Assembly (NCBI GenBank): GCA_019242135.1
Contig: JAFAWC010000346.1
Location: forward strand, 1-5,708
DNA from: Mycobacteriaceae bacterium
Lineage (GTDB): Bacteria; Actinomycetota; Actinomycetes; Mycobacteriales; Mycobacteriaceae
Length of the DNA: 5,708 nt
Reading direction: 5' to 3'
Below, in pieces: positions 1-5,697 of this stretch. The notes under the pieces are model-generated. The model saw only the letters and a program-made list of their open reading frames with translations. It did not search any database and was not told the DNA's origin. The position numbers were made by a program, and so were the translations under genes. Positions within the stretch are counted from its first letter, which is position 1. The number at the start of each line of letters is the position of its first letter.

Positions 1-380
1 GCGAAGGACGCGACGACGTCGCCGGAGGCCATGCCCTCGAGCCAGCGAGCCTTCTGCTCGTCGGTGCCGAAGCCGACCAGAACCTGGCCGGCGATGCCAT
101 TGTTAGTGCCGAACATCGAACGCAGCGCGAGAGAGGTATAGCCGAGCTCGATCGCCATCTCGACGTCTTGCACCACATTCAGGCCCAGCCCGCCCCACTC
201 CTGCGGGATCGCGTACCCGAACAGACCCATCTTCTTCGCGTGGTCACGGATGTCGTCCGGAACCGCGTTGTCGTCCATGATCTCCTGCTCGCGCGGAACA
301 ACAGCGGTGCGCACGAAGTGACGGGTCTGCGCCAGGATGTCGCCGAAATCCTGATCGCTCACGACGGCGTCTGCGGTCAT
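1..380 (-). CDS. acyl-CoA dehydrogenase, N-terminal part (runs off the left edge)
   Basis: This is the first 126 codons of an acyl-CoA dehydrogenase, a cytosolic FAD enzyme that desaturates acyl-CoA between C2 and C3. The start is ATG at 380-378, preceded on the minus strand by GGAGGA (396-391) ten bases upstream. The protein begins MTADAVVSDQDFGDIL. The typical N-terminal helical domain is visible: the segment KKMGLFGYAIPQEWGGLG at residues 49-66, then an acidic helix, FGTNNG at 90-95 and a GTDEQK segment at 105-110. The reading stops at residue 126 (VVASF), just before the expected FAD-contact motif of the type TEPxxGSD, so the catalytic base and most FAD contacts lie outside the window. 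It is divergent from the operon starting at 485 and shares its 104-bp control region. The first 120 residues resemble the dehydrogenase at 3705-4898 (both carry KKMGLFG and a GGLG stretch), so the two are paralogues. The family call is firm; the substrate is unknown. Confidence 0.92.
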   Translation of the reverse strand, partial: MTADAVVSDQDFGDILAQTRHFVRTAVVPREQEIMDDNAVPDDIRDHAKKMGLFGYAIPQEWGGLGLNVVQDVEMAIELGYTSLALRSMFGTNNGIAGQVLVGFGTDEQKARWLEGMASGDVVASF

Positions 381-420
381 GAATCAGTGCTCCTCCCCCG
401 GGGGCCGACCGGCTCGCGAA

Positions 421-439
421 ATCATATATGAAATATGAT
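421..439. promoter_or_regulatory. AT-rich inverted repeat, candidate operator and divergent promoter
   Basis: The sequence ATCATATATGAAATATGAT has 7-bp perfect arms (ATCATAT at 421-427, ATATGAT at 433-439) around a 5-bp spacer. Inside it TCATATATGA (422-431) is itself a perfect 10-bp palindrome, and ATATGA also repeats directly at 426 and 433, so three half-sites can be read. It lies in a strongly GC-rich neighbourhood between divergent start codons at 380 and 485. Each strand carries TATGAT (434-439 on plus, 426-421 on minus), one base from the -10 consensus TATAAT; no convincing -35 is seen for either. By position it could serve as overlapping -10 elements and as the binding site of the GntR/FCD regulator encoded at the end of the operon. 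The repeat is seen directly; promoter and operator function is inferred. Confidence 0.55.
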
Positions 440-471
440 GTGCGCCGATGCGAGGGTTATCCGTAACGACC

Positions 472-478
472 GGAAGGG
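472..478 (+). promoter_or_regulatory. ribosome binding site deciding the GTG start of the SDR gene
   Basis: GGAAGGG lies six bases upstream of the GTG at 485 and twelve upstream of the in-frame ATG at 491. The spacing favours GTG as the start; the ATG would shorten the protein by only two residues. Confidence 0.6.
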
Positions 479-484
479 CGACAG

Positions 485-1225
485 GTGTCGATGTTGGGCG
501 GACAGACTGCTGTCATCACGGGCGGCGCCCAGGGTCTGGGGTTCGCGATCGCCGAGCGCTTCGTCGCCGAGGGTGCCCGTGTTGTGATCGGCGACCTGGA
601 TCTCGATGCGACCGAGGCGGCGGCAGCACGGCTCGGCGGCCACGACGCTGCAGTGGCGGTGCGGTGCGACGTCACCCGGGCGGCCGATGTCGAGACTCTC
701 GTGTCGACGGCGGTGGAGAGGTTCGGGGACCTGGACATCATGGTCAACAACGCGGGCATCACCCGTGACGCGACGATGCGCAAGATGACTGAGGAGCAGT
801 TCGACCAGGTCGTCGCGGTGCATCTGAAGGGCACGTGGAACGGGATGCGCGGCGCGGCGGCAATCATGCGTGAAAACAAGCGCGGTTCGATCGTCAACAT
901 GTCGTCGTTGTCCGGCAAGGTCGGCCTGGCGGGTCAGACGAACTACTCGGCGGCCAAGGCCGGAATCATCGGCATGACGAAGGCCGCGGCGAAGGAGCTC
1001 GCTCATTTGGGCGTGCGGGTGAACGCCATCGCACCCGGGCTGATTCGGTCGGCAATGACTGAGGCCATGCCCCAACGCATCTGGGATCAAAAAGTCGCGG
1101 AGGTGCCGATGGGCCGCGCTGGCGAACCGGCGGAAGTCGCCAAGGTGGCGCTGTTCTTGGCCAGTGACTTGTCGTCGTACATGACCGGCACGGTCATGGA
1201 GGTCACCGGCGGACGCTTCATGTGA
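485..1225 (+). CDS. short-chain dehydrogenase/reductase, FabG-like, probable 3-hydroxyacyl-CoA dehydrogenase
   Basis: This 246-residue classical SDR is a cytosolic NAD(P)-dependent oxidoreductase. The cofactor motif TGGAQGLG is at residues 12-19, NNAG at 88-91, catalytic Ser141, Tyr154 and Lys158 (YSAAK), and the NAIAPG segment at 180-185. Asp37 at the end of the second beta strand suggests NAD(H) over NADP(H). At the place where FabG usually has the tetrad Asn, this protein has His113 (VHLKGT); as I recall, a similar HLRG or HLKG stretch occurs in the (3R)-hydroxyacyl-CoA dehydrogenase part of peroxisomal multifunctional enzyme 2. Length is normal for FabG-like proteins. It is the first gene of an operon with a thiolase and an acyl-CoA dehydrogenase, so oxidising a 3-hydroxyacyl-CoA is a better guess than a role in fatty-acid synthesis. 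A GTG start at 485 is preferred. An alternative is a dehydrogenase acting on a non-CoA alcohol; sequence alone cannot exclude it. Confidence 0.9.
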   Translation: MSMLGGQTAVITGGAQGLGFAIAERFVAEGARVVIGDLDLDATEAAAARLGGHDAAVAVRCDVTRAADVETLVSTAVERFGDLDIMVNNAGITRDATMRKMTEEQFDQVVAVHLKGTWNGMRGAAAIMRENKRGSIVNMSSLSGKVGLAGQTNYSAAKAGIIGMTKAAAKELAHLGVRVNAIAPGLIRSAMTEAMPQRIWDQKVAEVPMGRAGEPAEVAKVALFLASDLSSYMTGTVMEVTGGRFM

Positions 1226-1273
1226 GGAACGAAACAACTTATGCGCACGCGAGGAGCGAAACAGCTAATGCGC
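1224..1273 (+). repeat. in-frame tandem duplication of Shine-Dalgarno and start codon
   Basis: Two copies of a 23-bp unit lie 27 bp apart, at 1224-1246 and 1251-1273, and match at 20 of 23 positions. Each copy has GAGGA(A/G)CGAAACA, then CT, then an ATG followed by CGC. The ATGs are at 1241 and 1268 and lie in the same frame because the period is nine codons. The first GAGGA overlaps the TGA stop of the SDR gene. The result is two complete ribosome binding site and start codon modules in front of the thiolase. Confidence 0.8.
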
Positions 1274-2488
1274 GAAGTCGTTATCTGTGAGCCGGTTCGG
1301 ACCCCGATCGGCCGCTACGGCGGGATGTTCAAATCGCTTACCGCGGTCGATCTCGGTGTCGCCGCTCTGCGCGGACTGCTGGACCGGACGTCGCTCTCGC
1401 CTGATGCGGTGGAGGACGTCATCCTCGGGCACTGCTATCCCACCAGCGAGGCACCGGCAATCGGGCGGGTGGTTGCGCTCGACTCCGGTCTGCCGGTGAG
1501 CGTTCCGGGTATGCAGGTCGATCGGCGGTGCGGGTCGGGACTGCAGGCGGTGATTCAGGCTGGGCTGCAAGTCGCCGCCGGTGACAACGACGTCGTCGTC
1601 GCAGGCGGCGCCGAGAGCATGAGCAACGTCGCTTTTTACTCGACAGACATGCGATGGGGAGCCTCCCGCACCGGTGTCGCGATGCATGACGGCCTCGCCC
1701 GGGGCAGGAGCACCGCAGGTGGCCGGCACTTTCCGGTGCCCGGCGGAATGCTCGAGACGGCCGAGAATCTACGCCGCCAGTACCGCATCTCGCGCGAGGA
1801 ACAGGACGAGCTGGCGGTGTCATCTCATCAGCGCGCGGTGGCTGCGCAGAAGGACGGGCTATTCGCCGAGGAGATCATTCCGGTTGCCGTGCGGTCCCGC
1901 CACGGCGAAGAACTGATCGACACAGACGAACATCCTCGCGCCGACACGACGGTGGAGTCGCTGAGCAGGCTCAAACCCGTTCTGCTCGAACAAGACACGC
2001 AGGCGACGGTAACCGCGGGTAACAGCAGTGGACAGAACGACGCCGCGTCGATGTGTGTGGTGACAACGCCGCAGAAGGCGGCCGAGTTAGGGCTTGATCC
2101 GCTGGTGCGGTTGGTTTCCTGGGCTGTGGCCGGTGTGGCGCCGAACGTGATGGGAATCGGTCCGGTACCCGCTACCGAGGCAGCGCTCGCGAAGTCTGGT
2201 CTACGCCTGGCCGATATCGACCTCATCGAGCTCAATGAGGCATTCGCCGCGCAGGCGCTTGCCGTGATGCGTGAATGGAAATTCACCGATGCCGATCGCG
2301 ACCGCACCAATGTGCACGGCTCGGGAATCTCACTTGGCCATCCGGTCGGCGCAACGGGTGGCAGGATGCTGGCCACGTTGGCCCGTGAGCTGCGCAGACG
2401 TGGTGCCCGCTACGGCCTGGAGACCATGTGTATCGGTGGGGGCCAGGGTCTCGCTGCTGTTTTTGAACGGTGTGAGAGAACATCATGA
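1241..2488 (+). CDS. thiolase (acetyl-CoA C-acetyltransferase family)
   Basis: This degradative-type thiolase would cleave a 3-oxoacyl-CoA with CoA, the last step of beta-oxidation, in the cytosol. It has 415 residues from ATG 1241, or 406 from the in-frame ATG at 1268. The family's usual N-terminus (VVICEPVRTPIGRYGG) begins right after the second ATG, so 1268 is the likelier true start and the nine extra residues are probably dispensable or untranslated. Numbering from 1268: nucleophile Cys88 in RRCGSG, GGAESMS at 113-119, GNSSGQNDAA at 251-260, NEAF at 323-326, catalytic His358 in GHPVGATGG, and the acid/base Cys388 in CIGGGQG. All key residues are present. His350-Gly-Ser-Gly replaces the more common Asn-Gly-Gly-Ala before the catalytic His loop, a subfamily variation. 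The gene overlaps the CoA-transferase by ATGA at its end. The substrate chain length and branching are not readable. Confidence 0.93.
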   Translation: MRTRGAKQLMREVVICEPVRTPIGRYGGMFKSLTAVDLGVAALRGLLDRTSLSPDAVEDVILGHCYPTSEAPAIGRVVALDSGLPVSVPGMQVDRRCGSGLQAVIQAGLQVAAGDNDVVVAGGAESMSNVAFYSTDMRWGASRTGVAMHDGLARGRSTAGGRHFPVPGGMLETAENLRRQYRISREEQDELAVSSHQRAVAAQKDGLFAEEIIPVAVRSRHGEELIDTDEHPRADTTVESLSRLKPVLLEQDTQATVTAGNSSGQNDAASMCVVTTPQKAAELGLDPLVRLVSWAVAGVAPNVMGIGPVPATEAALAKSGLRLADIDLIELNEAFAAQALAVMREWKFTDADRDRTNVHGSGISLGHPVGATGGRMLATLARELRRRGARYGLETMCIGGGQGLAAVFERCERTS

Positions 2489-3708
2489 GCCTGCCCCTGC
2501 AGGGCATCGTCGTGGTCGAGGTGTCCAGCTTTGTGGCGGCGCCGTTGTGTGGGGTGACGCTCGCGCAGCTCGGAGCCGAGGTGATTCGTGTCGACCCGAT
2601 CGGTGGTGCATCCGACTACCGCCGCTGGCCGCTGGCGCGCAGCGGCACGTCCATTTACTGGACTGGGCTGAACAAGGGAAAGCGTTCTGCTGCGATCGAT
2701 TTGCGCGCTCCCAAGGGCCAGGAACTCGTGCAGCGGCTGATTGTCGAGGGTGACGGCATTGTGGTGACTAACGCCGCGGGGTTGGCCTGGCTGTCGCATG
2801 ACCGGTTGGCCGCGATGCGGTCGGATGTCATCCACGTCCAATTGCTCGGACGCGCAGACGGATCCACGGGGGTGGACTACACGGTCAATGCCGCCGCGGG
2901 GTTTCCCTTCGTCACCGGCCCGGCCGATCACGCGGGTCCGATCAACCACGTGTTACCGGCCTGGGATGTGTGCTGCGGCTTGTATGCCGCGCTGGCCGTG
3001 ACCGCCGCCGTGCGCCGCCGTGATCTCGGCGGCGGGGGCGCTAGCGTGAGTCTTGCGCTGGAAGACGTCGCATTGGCTACCGCGGGCACCCTCGGTCTGC
3101 TGACCGAGCCTCAGGTTAACGGCACCCAGCGGCCTCGGCTGGGCAATGCCATCTACGGCCAGTACGGCCAGGACTTCACCAGCCGCGACGGTGTTTCGTT
3201 CATGGTTGTTGCCCTGACCGGCCGGCATTTTCGCGACCTGGTGGGGGTGACGGGCACCGCAACGGCGGTATCGGCCGTGGCTGACGCGCTGAAGGCGGAC
3301 TTCGGTTCGGAGGGGGACCGCTACCGCTACCGCGACGTCCTGTCCGGCTTGTTTGCGACGTGGTTCGCCGAGCACTCGGCGACCGAGATCAACGACGCGC
3401 TGTCGGCTACGACGGTGCTGTTCGAGCAGTACCGGACGTTCGCAGAGGTCGCCGGTGGCGACCGGGTGATGCGCAATCCGTTGTTCACAGCCATCGATCA
3501 GCCCGCTGTCGGAGAATACTTCGCACCCGGACTACCGGCCTCGTTCGATGGACGCCACCCCGCTGCCGCGCCCGCCCCGGCCCTGGGGGAAGACACCGCC
3601 GGCCTGCTGTCCAACCGGCTGGGACTGAGTTCGGCGCAGATCGCCGAGTTGCGGGACGCAGGGACGATCGCATGCGGAGAGCATCAACCGGAGGAGAACG
3701 ACGCATGA
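2485..3708 (+). CDS. family III (CaiB/BaiF) CoA-transferase, similar to 2-methylfumaryl-CoA isomerase
   Basis: This 407-residue cytosolic enzyme belongs to the family III CoA-transferases, which move CoA between carboxylic acids through an aspartyl-CoA intermediate. Family marks are LGAEVIRVDP at residues 29-38, NKGKRSAAIDL at 63-73, and the presumed catalytic Asp161 in LPAWDVCCG. The stretches VDYTVN (130-135), PFVTGP (141-146), NHVLPAWD (154-161), RLGN...YGQYGQDF (218-231) and NPLF (331-334) match my recollection of 2-methylfumaryl-CoA isomerase, the mesaconyl-CoA C1-C4 CoA transferase of the Chloroflexus 3-hydroxypropionate bicycle. The His used by the racemase members (GHDxNY motif) corresponds by eye to Val130, arguing against alpha-methylacyl-CoA racemase. 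In this operon it may activate the pathway acid or shift CoA on a dicarboxylic intermediate. It overlaps both neighbours by 4 bp (ATGA), implying coupled translation. The family is secure; the subfamily and substrate are tentative. Confidence 0.85.
   Translation: MSLPLQGIVVVEVSSFVAAPLCGVTLAQLGAEVIRVDPIGGASDYRRWPLARSGTSIYWTGLNKGKRSAAIDLRAPKGQELVQRLIVEGDGIVVTNAAGLAWLSHDRLAAMRSDVIHVQLLGRADGSTGVDYTVNAAAGFPFVTGPADHAGPINHVLPAWDVCCGLYAALAVTAAVRRRDLGGGGASVSLALEDVALATAGTLGLLTEPQVNGTQRPRLGNAIYGQYGQDFTSRDGVSFMVVALTGRHFRDLVGVTGTATAVSAVADALKADFGSEGDRYRYRDVLSGLFATWFAEHSATEINDALSATTVLFEQYRTFAEVAGGDRVMRNPLFTAIDQPAVGEYFAPGLPASFDGRHPAAAPAPALGEDTAGLLSNRLGLSSAQIAELRDAGTIACGEHQPEENDA
3690..3696 (+). promoter_or_regulatory. 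strong Shine-Dalgarno fixing the acyl-CoA dehydrogenase start
   Basis: GGAGGAG lies eight bases before the ATG at 3705, inside the end of the CoA-transferase gene. It rules out the longer open frame that extends upstream to 3360 and starts inside the CoA-transferase gene. Confidence 0.75.
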
Positions 3709-4898
3709 CCAGGCTCGCCCAGACCCTCGGGCTCACCGAGTTTCAGACCGAGATCATCACCACCGTCCGCGAATTCGTTGAAAAGGAAGTGATTCCCGCC
3801 GCACCGCAGCTCGAGCGCTCCGACACCTATCCGCACGACATTGTCGATCAGATGAAAAAGATGGGCTTGTTCGGACTCATGATTCCCGAAGAGTACGGCG
3901 GGCTGGGCCAGTCCCTGCTGACATATGCGTTGTGCGTTGAGGAAATGGCCCGCGGCTGGATGAGCCTGTCCGGTGTCATCAATACCCACTTCATCGTCGC
4001 CTACATGCTGCGCCAGCACGGTACCGACGCGCAGAAGGAGCGCCATCTGCCGCGCATGGCGACCGGCGAGTCCCGCGGCGCGTTCTCGATGTCGGAGCCC
4101 GAGCTGGGATCCGACGTCGCTGCGATTCGCACCCGCGCCCGGCGCAACGCCGACGGCGACTACACCATCGATGGCCAGAAGATGTGGTTGACCAACGGTG
4201 GGAGCTCGACGCTTGTCGCCGTGTTGGTGAGAACCGACGAGGGCGCGGACAAGCCGCACCGCAACCTGACCGCGTTTCTCATCGAGAAGCCGGTCGGATT
4301 CGGCGAGGTCGCGCCGGGCCTGGTGATCCCGGGCAAGATCGACAAGCTGGGCTACAAGGGAATCGACACAACCGAGCTGATCTTCGACGGCTATGCGGCA
4401 AGTGCGGATGACATCCTCGGCGGCACCCCCGGCCGCGGGTTCTTCCAAATGATGGACGGCATCGAGGTCGGCCGTGTCAATGTGTCGGCTCGCGCCTGCG
4501 GGGTGGGTATCCGCGCCTTCGAACTGGCCGTCCGCTACGCCCAGCAGCGCACCACCTTCGGTAAGCCGATCGCCGAGCACCAGGCCATCGCTTTCCAATT
4601 GGCGGAGATGGCGACGAAAGTCGAAGCAGCGCATTTGATGATGGTGAATGCGGCCCGATTGAAGGATTCGGGAGAACGCAACGATCTGGCCGCCGGGATG
4701 GCCAAGTATCTGACAAGCGAATACTGCTCGGAGGTCACTCAGCAGAGCTTCCGTATCCACGGCGGGTACGGCTACTCCAAGGAGTACGAGATCGAGCGCC
4801 TGATGCGTGATGCCCCGTTCCTGCTCATCGGAGAGGGGACCAGCGAGATCCAAAAGCAGATCATCAGCAAGCGGCTGCTCGCCGAGTATCACCTATGA
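3705..4898 (+). CDS. acyl-CoA dehydrogenase
   Basis: This full-length 397-residue FAD enzyme would introduce a C2-C3 double bond in an acyl-CoA, passing electrons to electron-transfer flavoprotein in the cytosol. The three-domain architecture is complete: an N-terminal helical domain with KKMGLFGLMIPEEYGGLG at residues 51-68; a beta domain with the FAD/substrate segment FSMSEPELGSD at 127-137 and WLTNGG at 161-166; and a C-terminal helical domain with RTTFGKPI at 282-289 and IHGGYGYSKEYEIERLMRDA at 351-370. The catalytic base is Glu377 in GEGTSEIQK, the position used by short-chain and medium-chain enzymes. The start at 3705 is set by GGAGGAG and the ATGA overlap with the previous gene; the open frame continues upstream to 3360 but that region is unlike the family. 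It overlaps the regulator gene by 4 bp. It is a paralogue of the dehydrogenase at the left edge. A short or branched acyl-CoA substrate is plausible but unproven. Confidence 0.95.
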   Translation: MTRLAQTLGLTEFQTEIITTVREFVEKEVIPAAPQLERSDTYPHDIVDQMKKMGLFGLMIPEEYGGLGQSLLTYALCVEEMARGWMSLSGVINTHFIVAYMLRQHGTDAQKERHLPRMATGESRGAFSMSEPELGSDVAAIRTRARRNADGDYTIDGQKMWLTNGGSSTLVAVLVRTDEGADKPHRNLTAFLIEKPVGFGEVAPGLVIPGKIDKLGYKGIDTTELIFDGYAASADDILGGTPGRGFFQMMDGIEVGRVNVSARACGVGIRAFELAVRYAQQRTTFGKPIAEHQAIAFQLAEMATKVEAAHLMMVNAARLKDSGERNDLAAGMAKYLTSEYCSEVTQQSFRIHGGYGYSKEYEIERLMRDAPFLLIGEGTSEIQKQIISKRLLAEYHL

Positions 4899-5599
4899 CC
4901 GTTCCGAATTTCACTGCCCGACCGCAGCTTTCCGACGACGTGGCGCGTTATGTGCGACGCCGGATCTTCGAGGGCAGCTATGGTGCGGGTGCCTACGTTC
5001 GTCTCGAACAGTTGGCGGCTGAACTCGGTGTCAGTGTGACGCCGGTACGTGAGGCGCTGCTGGGTCTGCGCGCCGAGGGATTGCTTGTCCAACACCCGCA
5101 CCGCGGTTTCATGGTGTTGCCGGTGACGGGCCGCGACATCGCAGATGTCGCTAACGTCCAGGCCCACATCGGCGGCGAGCTGGCTGCGCGGGCGGCGAGC
5201 AACATCACCGACGAGCAGCTCGCCCAACTCAAGGACATTCAGGCGCAGCTTGAGGACGCATACGATCGGCACGACCATGAGCATTCGGTACGGCTCAACC
5301 ACGACTTCCACCGTGCCGTCAACCTCGCGGCGGACTCGCCGAAATTGTCGCAACTGATGGGTCAGATCACGCGTTATGCGCCCGAAGCAGTGTTTCCCAC
5401 GGTGGCGGGGTGGCCGGCCCGGTCGGTGAAGGATCACCGCCGCCTGATCGCCGCGCTCGAACGCCGCGACGAAAATTGTGCGCGGGTCGCGATGGCCGAG
5501 CATTTCGTTGTGGGCGTCGCGCCGCTGGTCGAGCACCTCGTCGAGCAGGGCGTGGTCGATCACGATGAGTCGTCGGGGTCTCGCGAGCCCCGCCGCTGA
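4895..5599 (+). CDS. GntR-family transcriptional regulator, FCD (FadR-type) subfamily
   Basis: This 234-residue protein is a DNA-binding repressor or activator of the FadR branch. The N-terminal winged helix-turn-helix spans about residues 12-77, with the recognition region LAAELGVSVTPVREAL at 40-55 (PVREAL is the GntR signature) and a wing around PHRGFMV at 68-74. The C-terminal all-helical FCD domain runs from about 83 to 218 and shows the metal/ligand-pocket residues Asn135 (in the place often held by Asp), His139, His181 and His203. FCD regulators usually respond to a carboxylate or acyl-CoA effector and act as dimers. It is the last gene of the operon, joined to the acyl-CoA dehydrogenase by an ATGA overlap with no strong Shine-Dalgarno, so its translation is probably coupled. 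Autoregulation through the AT-rich inverted repeat at 421-439 is inferred. The family call is firm, the effector unknown. Confidence 0.93.
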   Translation: MTVPNFTARPQLSDDVARYVRRRIFEGSYGAGAYVRLEQLAAELGVSVTPVREALLGLRAEGLLVQHPHRGFMVLPVTGRDIADVANVQAHIGGELAARAASNITDEQLAQLKDIQAQLEDAYDRHDHEHSVRLNHDFHRAVNLAADSPKLSQLMGQITRYAPEAVFPTVAGWPARSVKDHRRLIAALERRDENCARVAMAEHFVVGVAPLVEHLVEQGVVDHDESSGSREPRR

Positions 5600-5617
5600 T
5601 CGAACCGGCGCGACATC

Positions 5618-5647
5618 TTGAACAACCCAATTGCAAGCCATTACTGT
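5618..5647 (+). promoter_or_regulatory. weak promoter candidate downstream of the operon
   Basis: TTGAAC (5618-5623) resembles a -35 box and is followed after 18 bp by TACTGT (5642-5647), a poor -10 match (T, A and final T agree). This could drive a gene starting near 5698. The evidence is thin. Confidence 0.25.
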
Positions 5648-5649
5648 AA
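5641..5649. promoter_or_regulatory. small inverted repeat TTACTGTAA, possible operator half
   Basis: TTAC and GTAA form perfect 4-bp arms around a central T, in a non-coding stretch that is less GC-rich than its surroundings. It overlaps the possible -10 at 5642-5647. It may be a regulator site for a gene beyond the window, but a 9-bp palindrome can occur by chance. Confidence 0.25.
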
Positions 5650-5670
5650 GCACGACGGTAGCGGCGCACC

Positions 5671-5685
5671 GTCCCGCGCCGGGAC
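5671..5685. repeat. GC-rich hairpin GTCCCG-CGC-CGGGAC
   Basis: Perfect 6-bp arms with a 3-base loop lie 71 bp after the stop codon of the regulator gene. The arms are followed by AGGGGTTTGC rather than a T run, so it is not a textbook intrinsic terminator, though actinobacterial terminators often lack the U tract. It could also lie in the leader of a gene starting at 5698. Confidence 0.4.
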
Positions 5686-5697
5686 AGGGGTTTGCTC

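Noticed and set aside
395..404. Perfect palindrome CCCCCGGGGG
   Set aside because: It is a low-complexity GC run with no loop, overlapping the ribosome binding site of the minus-strand gene; not evidence of a separate element.
168..431. Plus-strand open frame of 87 codons near the left edge
   Set aside because: It lies antisense to the acyl-CoA dehydrogenase N-terminus, which has convincing family motifs and a good ribosome binding site.
456..467. GTTA-TCCG-TAAC inverted repeat in the SDR leader
   Set aside because: Arms of only 4 bp, next to no recognisable site; likely chance.
422..1237. Open frame of 271 codons on the minus strand across the SDR gene
   Set aside because: It is antisense to an SDR with all catalytic motifs, His/Arg-rich in composition, and would end inside the control region.
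3360..3704. Open frame upstream of the acyl-CoA dehydrogenase that would add 115 residues
   Set aside because: It overlaps the CoA-transferase gene in another frame, is Arg/Gly-rich with no dehydrogenase similarity, and the GGAGGAG at 3690 plus the family's normal N-terminus set the start at 3705.
3684..4892. Long open frame of 402 codons on the minus strand
   Set aside because: It is the antisense shadow of the clear acyl-CoA dehydrogenase; such mirror frames are common in GC-rich genes with strong third-position bias, and the translation has no recognisable domain.
4889..5653. Open frame of 254 codons on the minus strand across the GntR gene
   Set aside because: It is an antisense shadow; the plus strand encodes a complete GntR/FCD protein.
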